Below are positions 47,118 to 58,857 of a DNA stretch of 64,000 nucleotides, one piece after another. The first letter of the stretch is position 1; each line of letters opens with the position of its first letter. The stretch comes from Dryomyza anilis (taxonomy: Eukaryota; Arthropoda; Insecta; Diptera; Dryomyzidae). A program made the translations under genes and the position numbers. The notes under the pieces were generated by a model, which did no database searches, was not told where the DNA came from, and saw only the letters and a list, made by a program, of their open reading frames with translations. The stretch lies in NCBI GenBank assembly GCA_951804985.1, contig OX638130.1, forward strand, positions 114,961,593 through 115,025,592, given 5' to 3'.

Positions 47118-47670
47118 ATAAAAAGAATAAAAGAATAAAAGAATAAAAGAATAAAAGAATAATAGAATAAAAGAATAACAGAATAAAAGAATAAAAGAAT
47201 AAAAGAATAAAAGAATAAAAGAATAAAAGAATAAAAGAATAAAAGAATAAAAGAATAAAAGAATAAAAGAATAAAAGAATAAAAGAATAAAAGAATAAAA
47301 GAATAAAAGAATAAAAGAATAAAAGAATAAAAGAATATAAGAATAAAAGAATAAAAGAATAAAAGAATAAAAGAATAAAAGAATAAAAGAATAAAAGAAT
47401 AAAAGAATATAAGAATAAAAGAATATAAGAATAAAAGAATAAAATAATAAAAGAATAAAAGAATAAAAGAATAAAAGAATAAAAGAATAAAAGAATATAA
47501 GAATAAAAGAATAAAAGAATAAAAGAATAAAAGAATAAAAGAATAAAAGAATAAAAGAATATAAGAATAAAAGAATATAAGAATAAAAGAATAAAATAAT
47601 AAAAGAATAAAAGAATAAAAGAATAAAAGAATAAAAGAATAAAAGAATAAAAGAATAAAAGAATAAAAAA
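47118..47670. repeat. 8-bp array (GAATAAAA)n
   Basis: About 69 units of GAATAAAA, interrupted only by occasional GAATATAA, GAATAATA or GAATAACA variants. Because 24 bases equal 8 codons, the minus strand gives a long stop-free frame with an 8-residue repeat (SFILLFFY); this is a by-product and not a membrane protein gene. Confidence 0.93.
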
Positions 47671-47689
47671 ATGTACCATTATCTATTTT

Positions 47690-50485
47690 TATTATTTTTA
47701 TGATGGCTATGGTATTTACAAGTATTCAGTAAGAAGATATAAAATAAATCCAATTTAATTTGTGTAAAAAATTAAATTAATTTTCCAATTTATTCAATTT
47801 AAGCGTGAATGATATAAAATCAAAAGCATCAAAATATTTGTTACATTCTGCACTCTTTGAACAATCAGCAGCACCGCCTTTATTCTGCAGTAATTTCAAC
47901 ACGTTTTGCGGTGCACCGCATCGCCATTGAATTTCCAAACCATTTAATTACAGCATTTAAAACAATTTTCTGCGCCAAAGCACCGCGCTTACGCCACAAC
48001 GAGCCAAACTTCTAGCTATTGTAATTGGATTAAAAGTGGAAAAATCAAAATTTAGAAATCACCGTAGAGCAACATGTACCGCCAACAAGCGGCAGTCGGC
48101 AGCAGCCAGCCGCCTGCAGCCAAAAATAGCAGGACGAATAATGTAGAACAAAACCGCAGATCGAACATGCATGGGATACGAACAAATCGTTGAAGTCCAA
48201 AATCAAATGACAATTTTAATGCGATTAGAGGTTGTCGGTGCTGCACGGTGAGAAAAATGTAATTATAATTGAGGCAAACAAAATCATAATAATTCTGTAT
48301 TTGATTAAGCCATCTTTAAATTGTTTTGTCGATCATATTATGATTGAATTTGATAAATATAATAGTTAAAAATTATTGCATTAAAGAACCAAATGCTTGT
48401 TGATTGCTGAAACAATAACATAATTGGAAGTAATCATAAACTAATTGCAGATATTATAAATTGTCGCCTTGTATTAATCAAGTGCATGCTTTGAAGATGC
48501 ATAAATAGTGAACTTGAGTTAAATATGAGTAATATATGATTGAGCTGAACACATAACTTATTGTTGCACGTTTGCTGCAAACATAGAAATGATAATATTT
48601 TAATCTACGTGATTTTTCTGCTTTTTTTTCAGCGTGTCATTTTCGTTTTAAGTGGGAAGTTATAAAGAGGGAGGGGCCGTGTACGGTATATTAAAGGCCA
48701 CAAGGGATACGCAGTCGAAAGATCCATTGTAATCGTTTTGTTGTTATTGCTTTTGGCAGCTGATTGACCACAATCAATTACAACAACATGACAGATCGTC
48801 TGTCTCTGATTATTGTGTATTTTGTGTGGGTTCACATCAATATGTTGGCTGTCATTATGTTATGCGTAACGAAAACAAACGAATGAGAAAAAAATTAAAC
48901 ATCCTTTAGAACGGAAGTCGAATGACCGCCATGCAAAGCGCATTAATCAGTTGTGGTCCTGATGATGTTGGTGTTGTTGCCTTTGATAATTGAATTTTTG
49001 CGTGAAGTACTTACCTCCTATCCACTGCGTAATTAGTAGTATTAGGATTCGGTGTAGCAATTGCAGTGCTGCGATTACACGTTATAACGCAATGCGGTAA
49101 TTATAAAACATTGAACTGCATTTCGGTAAAAACATTTATTTCTTGAAAGCATTTTGTACCTATCCATATATTATATTGAAAAGTGGAATAAAAACAGAAC
49201 GTCGTACGAAATAGTTAGAAAAATTTAATAGCAACTTAAATTGTATACAATCATTACGTATTTCTACACGAAAGACTACATCATTTCTAATTGAAATTGA
49301 GATGTTTCCATTTGAAATTGAGAACATTCCAAATGAAATTAAGATTTTCCATTTGAAATCAAGAAAATTCCCAATAAAATTGAGATTTTTTCATTTGAAA
49401 TTGGGAAAATTGCAACTAAATTGAAATTTAAAATTTAAAAATTTCCAAAAAATATTAAGATTTGTCTTTTAAAATTTGAAACAAATAAAATTTGAAATAA
49501 CATAGAAATTAGAGAATTCTATACGGTAGATCAAAAGATTTAAATTAAATAGTGGTGATTCCGGATGGCATACAAACGGAAGTGCATGTCGAGGTTCATA
49601 TGGAATTTCCTAAAAGTTAGCGAATTTTGCGTACAAATTATTATTTTTCAATTATTTTTAAAATAGTTTTTTTCCTAAAGTTTATAGGTTTTTCTTAAAA
49701 AAATCACAGAAAAATAATTATTTTGTTCAAATTGAAATATTATTATACGATATTTAAACATAAATTACTTTAATAGCGGATTTACATGAATTTACTATAT
49801 TAATGTTTTTGTAGAAATATATTTATATCTATTTTTCATCAGATATTAATATATGTATGATTGATATTTCCGCTATTTAACACACCCAACGTCAATAAAA
49901 GGTTCTTTGAATTATATGTATTTGGTTCTTCGTGATTGTTACTGGGTGACAACGAATTTAAAAATAATAGCATTATTTTGATTATATGTATGTTTGGCAT
50001 TACGATATCACAAATAAATAACAACGCTGCCTACTTTTAGCACTCAGTAACAATCATATTATTACTTTTCATATAGTTCAAAAGTTCTTTTTAGTAAAAG
50101 AATTTGTTTAAGTACCGCCAATTACTGTTAATACCAGAAAATGGCTGTTTATGAAATATCCAATTTATCCGTAATTCACTGAACTCAAAATAGGAACATT
50201 AGTTGGAAATAAAATTATTAAGTATATATTAAAGATGTGTAATAAAAAAATAATAAAAGTGTATGTTTATAATTATATAATATAATATAAATAAAAACAA
50301 AATTAATTTAAAAAAAGTGTAAAAAGAATTTTGTGTAAAGAAGTTATTAGTACTAAATTTACTTATTTTTTCATTAAAAATAAATGTAAACATAATTATG
50401 TTTACATGTAAATATAATGTTTTTCACATTCAAACATCTATGGGTTTGCAAGAACGCCAACAATTTTTCATTATAAACACAAATA
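47690..50485. other. Noncoding DNA with one possible small TIR element
   Basis: 48244-48636 may be a MITE: ends CACGGTGAGAAAAAT and (reverse complement of the right end) CACGCTGAAAAAAAA are similar, and the body is rich in ATCAT/ATGAT like the element at 59.6 kb. 49290-49440 repeats a degenerate CATTTGAAATTGAGA theme a few times. No gene recognised. Confidence 0.4.
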
Positions 50486-50488
50486 ATG

Positions 50489-51955
50489 TTTTTTTTTTTT
50501 TTTTACAAATTATCCAACGCTCAGGAGATGCCCCTAGTCGTGCAATGCACAGTGTTGATCGTAAGAAAGGATTATAGGTTAAAGTGAGGAGGAAAGATGA
50601 AGTAGTGTCGGTGGATGTTTACTTTAAATTTCCCAATATTAAAAATGTCGGGAAAAACAGAAGCAGGGAGATTGTTCCACAAACGTATCGTGCGACTGAA
50701 GAACGAATTATCTCTGCAATGCGTGGTTCTGTTGAGAACCGAGTGAACTACGAAGGGGTGGGCTTGGTTCGATGCCCGAGTAGAACGAGAGAATACACGA
50801 CCTGGTGGAATCAGGCCATGTATTTCTCTCGAACACTTACCATTGTAATACCTATAAAACAGGCTTACACACCCTACGGTCCTTCGGTGCTCAAGAGAAC
50901 CAATAGAGGATGAAATATTTTCATCCCCTATTAAATATATTGCACGTTGTTGGATTCGATCCAGGAACTCCAAGGTGTATTTTGAAGCCCCTGCCCATGT
51001 GAGATTTGAATTCCATCTTAGGCCGAATATAAGTGGTGTAGACCATGCGCAAGTCAGCGGGAGTGAAGTATGTCTTACACCGTTTCAAAAAACCGAGGCA
51101 CTTGGCCGCTTCTTTCGACACATCAAATATGTGATCATTCCAAAGGAGTCACATTGAATTGATATACCCAGAATGTCAAGAGCAGCTGACTGCGCAATAT
51201 CCACAGAGTCCATATGGATGGGAGGGAGGGGTGAATCCATTCTTTTGTGAGATAACAGACAACATTGGGTCTTGCTGGCATTAAAATCAACTCTATTTGC
51301 AAGACCCCACTCGGAGATTGTTTTAAGGTCATTATTGAGTGTATCATTCATTGTGCGCCTTTTACTCTCAATCTCCAAAGAGTTTGGGCGCTTGTTGAAC
51401 GAATATGAGTGACAAATGTTACTGTCATCTGCAAAGGAATGGATTGGGTTCTGGGTCGATGACAGAAGGTCATTGATAAAAACCAGAAATAGGGACGGGG
51501 ATAGGACAGAACCCTGCGGGACTCCAGAATTGATGGAATGTTGTTCTGAGAAAACACCATCCATCGCAACACGTATTGAACGACCCCGGAGAAAACTCGA
51601 TATCCATCGAGTAAAAGCATTACTGACATCATATGCAATAAGTTTTGATACCAGAGCTTCATGCCACACTCGATCAAAAGCCTTGGAAATATCAAGAGCA
51701 ACCACCTTACTCTCCCCGAAAAGATGAATACAATTATTCCACTTTTCGGAGAGGACCGCCATCAAGTCACCGGTGGATCTGGTACTACGGAAACCATATT
51801 GCCGGTCACTAAGTAATTCGTTTCGCTCCAGATAGTTCACAAGCTGGAAGTTTATTACGCTTTCCATTACCTTGGATAGCGCAGAGCATATTGCAATGGG
51901 TCGGTAATAAGTCAATTTTTTGCGTGAATAAATATTAAGAACATCATCAAGTCGT
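50489..51955 (-). mobile_element. 5'-truncated CR1/Jockey-type LINE with reverse transcriptase
   Basis: Minus-strand translation begins in the reverse transcriptase domain (TYYRPIAICSALSKVMES). It includes motif A region ALDISKAFDRVWHEAL, motif B SGVPQGSVLSPSLFLVFINDL and the catalytic SFADDSN. At least two frameshifts follow: one near 51140 before NDHIFDVSKEAAKCLGFLKR, one near 51000 before EFLDRIQQRAIYLIGD. The C-terminal region RDNSFFSRTIRLWNNLP to a stop at 50572 is typical of this LINE group. A run of 16 T at 50489-50504 is the poly-A tail on the plus strand. Endonuclease and ORF1 are missing. Not active as it stands. Confidence 0.88.
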
Positions 51956-52260
51956 AGCTTTTTTGATTTTGGTCAGATATTTTTTTAAATTTTTCGTATA
52001 TTAAAATTTATAAACTTTTATCACATCGATATTGAAATATTTTTTAAATCAATCTCGAACTTTGATTATTTTTCTTTACATTTCGATATCGTATGGATTT
52101 CGTAAATTTCATAGTTCCGAGAAAACTCCAACAGAACGCATCGATATTTACCTAGCATGTACCTAGTCTGCCATTCGATATCGCTTCGTGACTGTTTCGA
52201 GATGTCAATAAATTTATTCGATCTTGGTTACGATTCTCGTATCATTATCATACTACAATT
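51945..52260 (+). repeat. ATCGAT-rich dispersed repeat, copy 2
   Basis: Partner of 3235-3660, same orientation. It starts at or within the truncated end of the LINE (TCGTAGCTTTTTTG), so the LINE may have landed in this repeat, whose left part would then be missing or lie elsewhere. Confidence 0.55.
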
Positions 52261-53534
52261 CAATCTAAGATGTACGCTAATATCATAACAAGATAAAGAA
52301 GTACATCAATTTCACGAATAAATCGAATTTATACAACGATAATGAAACTATAAATCACGTTAAATTGTTCAGAAACCTCTATATATTTGGGAACAACGTT
52401 TCGTTTATGAAATATAAACAAAAGACGTTATGAAATAATAATGAATTAAAAATCTTTAAAACATCTCTAGTTTTTTATTCTAATATTCGAAATTTTTGAA
52501 ATTTTATATTACATTTGAAAAATCGTAATATTAGTGTATTTTTTACCCAAAAATCTTATCAAGGAATGAATGAAAAAATTATCTCGGACATTTGATTCAA
52601 TTTTGCATATTCCTGGTTTTTAACTCCCCTAATAAATAAGCGAAATAGAATAATTTGGTAAACATCAAGAAATACTCCCTAATCTAAAAAATAAAATATT
52701 AAAAAGAAGTAAAATAGTTTTTTTTCATATATTTTTATTTAATGTTTTCTTTTTTTTAATTACACTTTTTTTAATTTTTTTTGTCTTTATTAAATAAAGT
52801 TTATTTAATATACTCTTACCTTATGTTTTAAGGATTTTGATTTTTGTTTCTTTTATTTTAGTTAAATTAAAATAAATAAAATTCGTTTTTTTTTTGTAAT
52901 TAACTAAATTTGTTTAAATAAAATAACACTACAATAAATTAATATTTTTTAATATTAACGAATAAAATCCTTTAAGTTAAATGACTAGACTGCTTAAAAC
53001 AATTCATAATTCTTTAATATAATTTGAATTTAATTCTTAACAACAATGTGTTTTCTATTTATAACATTTATCATTTATATTTTATACAAAGAACAGACAT
53101 ACTTAAGTTTAAATATATAAATACATTAAATTTATATTTTATTATACAATTCGTTTAGTTTACAAAACCAAAAATAATACGTTTGATTTACATATATTTT
53201 TTTCATATAATTTAAAGTTTCTTTTTAATGCAATTAAAACTTATGCCTAGTAGAAAAAAAGCTTGGCTTTTGTTATTTTTTGGTTATTTTATATTTTACA
53301 TTTATCATTATTATGTTTAACATTAATTTAGATATTTTACATTTAACAAATTATTTGATATATTAAATAGTTTTTCTATATGTGTGTGTTTTATATTTAA
53401 ACAAAAATATGTTTAGTAATGAAAATTAGAAAAATTTAGTTTTTCAAATCAAAAAGTGCAATAAATAGAACGATATGATTTTTATTAATTTTTGAAAATG
53501 ATAAAATTAGAGAGTATGCAAAAATACGTTGAAA
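52261..53534. other. Very AT-rich noncoding DNA
   Basis: No gene, array or element recognised. Confidence 0.45.
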
Positions 53535-54665
53535 TTTAATAAATTCTATAAAATGTTAGTTTTATTTTTAATGAATAATTCAAAATTTTACATACGATTT
53601 ATTATAAAGTACTAAAAACTGTCAAATTACTACAAATTGGTTGATGCAACGAACAAATACGCTTGACACTTGATATTTAATCATATACACACACCTTATT
53701 GTTCTGACACTGCTCTAAATTGATTGCAGTTCAAACTACAACCTTTTTTTTGTTTTGGTTATAAAGAACAATTTTAACAGTTGAGGGAATCGAAATAGTT
53801 GGTGGGGTAATGAGTTAGTTGGTGTAACCAATTTCTGCGTAGTTTTAATTTGTCACACAATATCATAAATTCATAATTTCGTTAATTAAAATTTTAGGTT
53901 TGTTGAATTTTTTGTTATAGAAATTAAACAATATTTAGTAAGGTAATTTTTTGTAATTTTGGAAAATATGAGTTTAAATAAATTCTATAAAAAGATAGTT
54001 TTTCTTTTAATGACAAATTCAAAATGTTACAAACGATTTATTAATAATAAAAGCTGTCAAATTACCACAAATTGGTTGATGCACTTGATTGGCACTTGAT
54101 TGGCACTTGATATAGGGTTTTTAAACAGGGACGCTACAAAAGTAGAGCGACAGGGACAGCAAACGACGCCATATTTCTTGCCGCTCTTTTGACATTTCTC
54201 TTCAGTAAGGTTTGCCATTTTATGATGGAAAGATATACGAATTCGAATTTCGGTAGTAAAATTTAATAATTTTGGCTAGTTGTTGGCTCGTAAATCTTTC
54301 CATCATGAAATGGCAAACCTTACTGAAGAGAAATGTCAAAAGTGCGGCAAGAAATATGGCGTCGTTTGCTGTCCCTGTCACTCTACTTTTGTAGCGTTCC
54401 TGTTGAAAAACCCTTGAAGAAAACTTTTGTAGCGCTCTTATTGAAAAACCCTTTATTTTATCATATACACACTCCAAATTATTCTTAAACTTCTGTAACT
54501 GGCTGTAGTTCAAACAACAATAATTTTTGTTTTGGTTATAAGAAACAACTTTAACAGTTGAGGGAATCGAGTAGTTGGTGGAGTTGGTGCAACTAATTTC
54601 TGTGTAGTTTTAATTTGTCACACAAATTCATAATTTCGTTAATTAAAATTTTAGGTTTGTTTAAT
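53535..54665 (+). repeat. Diverged tandem duplication; second copy carries a foldback element
   Basis: Copy 1 is about 53535-53915 and copy 2 about 53974-54665. Shared landmarks: AAATTCTATAAAA, CAAATTGGTTGATGCA, GCACTTGATAT/GACACTTGATAT, TCATATACACAC, TTTTGGTTATAA, TTTAACAGTTGAGGGAATCG, GTGTAGTTTTAATTTGTCAC and GTTAATTAAAATTTTAGG. Copy 2 contains an extra 54114-54452. Confidence 0.8.
54114..54452. mobile_element. Foldback element with 121-bp inverted arms
   Basis: Arms 54114-54234 and 54294-54414 are inverted repeats of equal length with five mismatches, around a 59-base loop. Ends read AGGGTTTTT and AAAAACCCT. A 38-base partial repeat of the right terminus (TTTTGTAGCG to GAAAAACCCT) follows at 54415-54452. 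The tandem-duplicate neighbour gives the empty site: TTGATAT joined to TTAATCATATACAC. No coding capacity. Superfamily not determined. Confidence 0.85.
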
Positions 54666-55706
54666 TGAATTTTGCAAATATAAATATAAATTTAAATTAA
54701 ATTTTTTGTTTTAGACATTTTTTCAGTATTTAGTAATAGATAATTTTTCGTAATTAATTAAAATTAAAAACGTATTATGTAGTAGGTATATTTTACCAAC
54801 AGGTGGCGCTGTTTAAAATTTAAACAATTCAGTGTCTCACAATGTCTATGGAGTTTACAATTTAAATCTAAATTTTTAAGACATTGTTGCAGATTTCTGC
54901 AAAGTCGAAACTTAAAATTTTCATTAACCGAAGGCGCTTCAAGTAATGAAAAATTTTAATAGTGCAGTTTAGTTTTTTTAGTAAAAATGTAAAATATTTC
55001 AAAATTTTAAATTTTATATTTTCAATTTTAACAAAAACTTTTGTGTTGCAATTTATAAAATACTTAAATTCGTCTTTAAAAAAATGCATGTTTTAAACAT
55101 AGATTTCAACGAAAAAAAACATGAGGAATTATGTACAACTTTAATGAAGTTAAAAATATATGCATGAAGAAAACTTAAATTATATATTTAATATTTTAGA
55201 AATATTTTTTTTTTATCATTGAATTTATTATATATTTTGCCAAAATATTTAATATATTTTTAATTTTTTTTTTTTTTGTAATATTTTGAAATTGGTCGCT
55301 AATACTTATAACTATTGTTAGTATTAAACAGTGCTGTGTTTTTGCAGCAACATGTATTCTGTCACTCAAAAATTGCTGCAGCCTGTATTTATGCTAAACA
55401 GCTGCAAAGAAATTCTTTTTCATATTCATTGTCACAACAACATGTTGGCAATATGTTGCTGTCAATGTTGTTTTTGCTATTTTACACTAGAGTACCACGG
55501 AGCATTGCCAAGAACGCATTTTATTGCGTATTTCATTGCGCGAATTTTTCCACTTGAATTGCATTGCAATAGCGACATCTCGTGACAACTAAACAACATT
55601 AATAGCAACAACATCAAAAATTGCTATGAATGTGCGTGCAATGAAGGAAGTGTTCTTGACTGCTTTGGTCATTACCAGGCGACCAGCAACATTGTCTGCA
55701 TAGGAA
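54666..55706. other. Noncoding DNA
   Basis: AT-rich to 55.3 kb. 55320-55640 is less AT-rich and repeats GCAACATG, AACAACATG and TTGCTG words, also seen at 56160-56300; it may belong to the 3' UTR of the gene at 56.4 kb, but no proof is visible. Confidence 0.4.
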
Positions 55707-55919
55707 CACTCAGAAAAATATACTCTAAAATCCATAGTTTTTTTTGCTATTAAAATTAGTCAATAGGATAAATTATTATTTTAATGGGTAATACCATTAA
55801 CTACTAAAATATACTATTAAATTGTTTTTGTGTTTATATGAAAATATTTATATTTTATATACTATTGAATCAATAACTGTCCTATTGACTAATTTTAATA
55901 GGATTTTTTGTTCTGAGTG
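55707..55919 (-). mobile_element. MITE-like TIR element, copy 2 (intact)
   Basis: 213 bases with perfect 9-base inverted ends CACTCAGAA and TTCTGAGTG. Body matches the reverse complement of the element at 23717-24256. Here both flanks are AA and not TA. Confidence 0.8.
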
Positions 55920-56404
55920 AAGATAAAGAAAAAACCGAACACTCAAAAATAAAAAAAACGTATGTAGTTGTTTTAGATAAATCAAATATTTGTCACGAAA
56001 AATTTAAAGATAGTATGAAATTTGAAAAAATTACATATGTCATTTCTAAAAACCAATATACGAATTATGTAAAACACGTTTTCTATCACTGCAAATCATT
56101 CATTTTTAAGACATATTTTATGGTTTTCACTACATCTGTTTTTTTTACGCGGTGTAGCGTTCAACGGAAATTGCTAACACAACATGGTCAGCAACAACAT
56201 GGTCAATGATAACGTGTTTCCTTCATTGTTGTTTTTGCTGCTGCTGTTGCTGCCTGGGACAGCAACATGTTCTGCTGTTTGCGACAACAACTTCGAAAGA
56301 TGCTGCTGCAGTCGTTGAATTGCTGCTTCATTGGGCGGTGGGCGATGACAAAAGGCAGATGGCTGCTGTTGTCGCCTGCATTGATGACAATATTTCCTTA
56401 ATTG
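55920..56404. other. Noncoding DNA, possibly 3' UTR of the 56.4-kb gene
   Basis: Lies directly after the stop codon of the minus-strand gene. Contains a GCTGCTGTTGCTGC patch at 56235-56255. No exon on the plus strand is supported. Confidence 0.4.
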
Positions 56405-58857
56405 TCAATGGGACGTCATAATAATCACATCCGGCGCTGAGTTTCTAATGTCAATGAACACTTTCGACTCATCGACTTTTTGATGTTTGTTTTTGCCACC
56501 AGGCGGCGCCGGTGTGGTGGCGGGCAACACGTTTGTGTTGGCTCCAGGCGGAAATGTTGTCAACGCGGGTATTGTTGCTGTTGACTGATGGTGTTGTTGT
56601 TGTTGCTGCTGCTGTTTTTGTGCATGTTGCTGTTGATGATGCGACTGTTGTTGGTGATGTTGCTGCGGCTGTGTGGGTTGTACAGCATATTGTTGTTGCT
56701 GCTGATGAGGATGCGCTTGATGATGATATTTTTGTTGTTGCTGCTGCAATTGCTGTTGCTGCAGATGCTGTTGGTGCTGATGATGATGATGACATATTTC
56801 CGCTGGTCGCACATGATGCGTATGTTGTTGTTGGTGTTGCGGCGCCGCCGTCGTTCGGCTGTGCCGCTCCTCCAGTTCGATGGAACCGATCGGCACACGC
56901 ACCGCACTGTGTCGCGTCAGTGTTGATACTGCGGGCGGTGGTGGCGGCGGTGGTTGCTGCATATCATAGCCAAAGGTAGAGAAACGTGGCGGTGGCGGCA
57001 CACTGCCTGCCGCACCGCCAATGGAGGAGGCTATGGATTTTTGACGCGTGAGCGTCGAGCCAAAGAGCGATTCTCTGTTAGGAAAATTAAAAAATATATA
57101 TATATTTTGATAAATTAAACTAAAAAAACATGGAGTTACTAAAACTGAAAAATTAAATTTTTAATGAAAACATAATTTAGTGAAAATTTGAATTTTGAGT
57201 CAAAAATTGAACTAGTGAAAAATCTAACTTTTGTGCAAATTTGATATTTTTTTTAGTGAAAAATTGAATATTGAGTGAAAAATTGAATTTGGAGTGAAAA
57301 TTTTAATTTTCAGTAAAAAAATTAATTTTGATTGAAAAATTGAATTTTGATTGAAAAATGGAATTTTTATGAAAAATTGAATTTGAAGGATTTTAATTTT
57401 GAGTTAAAAATTGAATTTTGAATGGAAATATGAATTTTTAGTATAAAAATTAATATTGAGTAAAAATTTTAATTTTTAGTGAAAAATGAAACTTTTAGGG
57501 AAAATTTGATTTTTTTTTGTGAAAAATAGAGTTGAAGTGAAAAAATTGAATTTTGAGTGAAAATTTTAATTTTGAGTAAAAAATTGAATTTTAAGTGAAA
57601 AATTTTAATTTTGAGTTAAAAATTGAATGGAAATATGAAATTTTAGTGAAAAATTAATATTGAGTAAAAATTTGAATTTTAAGTGAAAAATTAAATTTTG
57701 AGTGCAAAATTGAATTGAGTGAAAATTTAATTTTGAGTGAAAAATTTAATGTCGCTAAAAAAATTTAATTTTGAGTGAAAAATGGAATTTTGAGTGAAAA
57801 AATGACTGAAAATTTAATTTTGAGTGAAAAATTGAATTTTGAGTGAAAATTGACTGAAAATTTAATTTTTAGTGAAAAATTGAATTATGAGTGGAAAATA
57901 AAATGTTGGGTTAAAAATTTAATTTTTATTGAAAAATTGAATTTTGAGTGAAAAATTTAATGTCGCTAAAAAAATTTAATTTTGAGTGAAAAATTGACTG
58001 AAAATTTAATTTTGTGTGAAAAATTTAATTTTGAGTGAAAATTTTAATTTTGAGAGAAAATTTAATTTTGAGTGAAAAATTTAATTTGGAGTGAAAAATT
58101 TAATTTTGAGTGAAAAATTTAATTTTGAGTGAAAAATTTAATTTTGAGTGAAAAAATGAAATTTTGAATTTTCACTGAAAAATTGAATTTGGGTGAAAAT
58201 TTGAATTTTGAGTGAAAATTACATTTTTAATGAAAAAATTAATTTTGAGTGAAAAATTTAATTTTGAGAGAAAAATTTAATTTTGAATGAAAAATTTAAT
58301 TTTGAGTGAAAATTTTAATTTTGAGTGAAAATTTTAATTTTGAGTGAAAAATTTAATTTTGAGTGAAAAATTTAATTTTGATGAAAAAATGAAATTTTGA
58401 GTGAAAATTTGAATTTTCACTGAAAAATTGAATTTTGGTGAAAATTTTAATTTTGAGTGAAAAATTTAATTTTGACTGAAAAATATTATTTAAGTGAAAA
58501 AATTAAATTTAGAGTGAAAAATTTAATATGAGTAAAAATTTTAGTTTTTAGTGAAAAGTTGAATTTCAAGTGTAAATTTATCCTCTCCTAACTCACCTCG
58601 TCTGACAGCCCATGTCGCACACATTGCCGCCGGCACCACCTCCCGGCGGCGCAGGCGGGTCCGTTGTCGTTGTCGTCGAGGAGTCATCGCACTGCAGACT
58701 TGTTTGCACAATCATGTCGTGATGATGCCGCAGGATGCTGTGCTCCTTCTCCTTCAGTTCGGCTTTGCCCGATTGCACCGCAATGGGTACCACCTCGCGG
58801 TAATAGCGATTCGAGACATCATCGAGAATTTGTAATGAGGTTTGCGAATGCTTTTGT
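56405..58857 (-). CDS. Last two coding exons of an unidentified gene (Q-T motif tail, proline-rich and Q/H-rich C-terminus)
   Basis: Exons 58857-58597 (261 bases) and 57074-56405 (670 bases) join in frame: the phase-2 junction completes an Arg between CDMGCQT and ESLFGSTLTRQ. The donor is GTGAGT; acceptors are CATGCAG and CTAACAG. The visible C-terminal part is about 309 residues. Exon 1 of the pair has HSQTSLQILDDVSNRYYREV, HHHDMIVQTSLQCDD, a Thr run, then PPAPPGGGAGG. The last exon has SLFGSTLTRQKSIASSIGG, PPPPRFSTFGYDMQQ and a run of seven Pro. About 100 residues of Q/H repeats follow, and the end is DIRNSAPDVIIMTSH. The non-repeat parts have clear coding character. No domain is recognised; a cytoplasmic tail or scaffold-like C-terminus is possible. 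Upstream exons lie beyond 58857, and probably outside the window. Confidence 0.75.
57120..58575. repeat. 19-bp array (TTGAGTGAAAAATTTAATT) inside intron of the 56.4-kb gene
   Basis: About 70 units, regular at 58080-58150 with a 19-base period. It fills nearly all of the intron 57075-58596. The unit closely resembles the reverse complement of the 3.7-4.85 kb unit. Confidence 0.9.

Noticed and set aside
46870..47679. 269-codon minus-strand open frame rich in F, L, I, S, Y
   Set aside because: It is the translation of the (GAATAAAA)n array; residues repeat every 8 and there is no unique protein segment.
56469..56979. Frames of 108-155 codons overlapping the Q/H-rich last exon
   Set aside because: Shadows of trinucleotide-rich coding DNA; the chosen frame joins in phase to the upstream exon and has unique ends.
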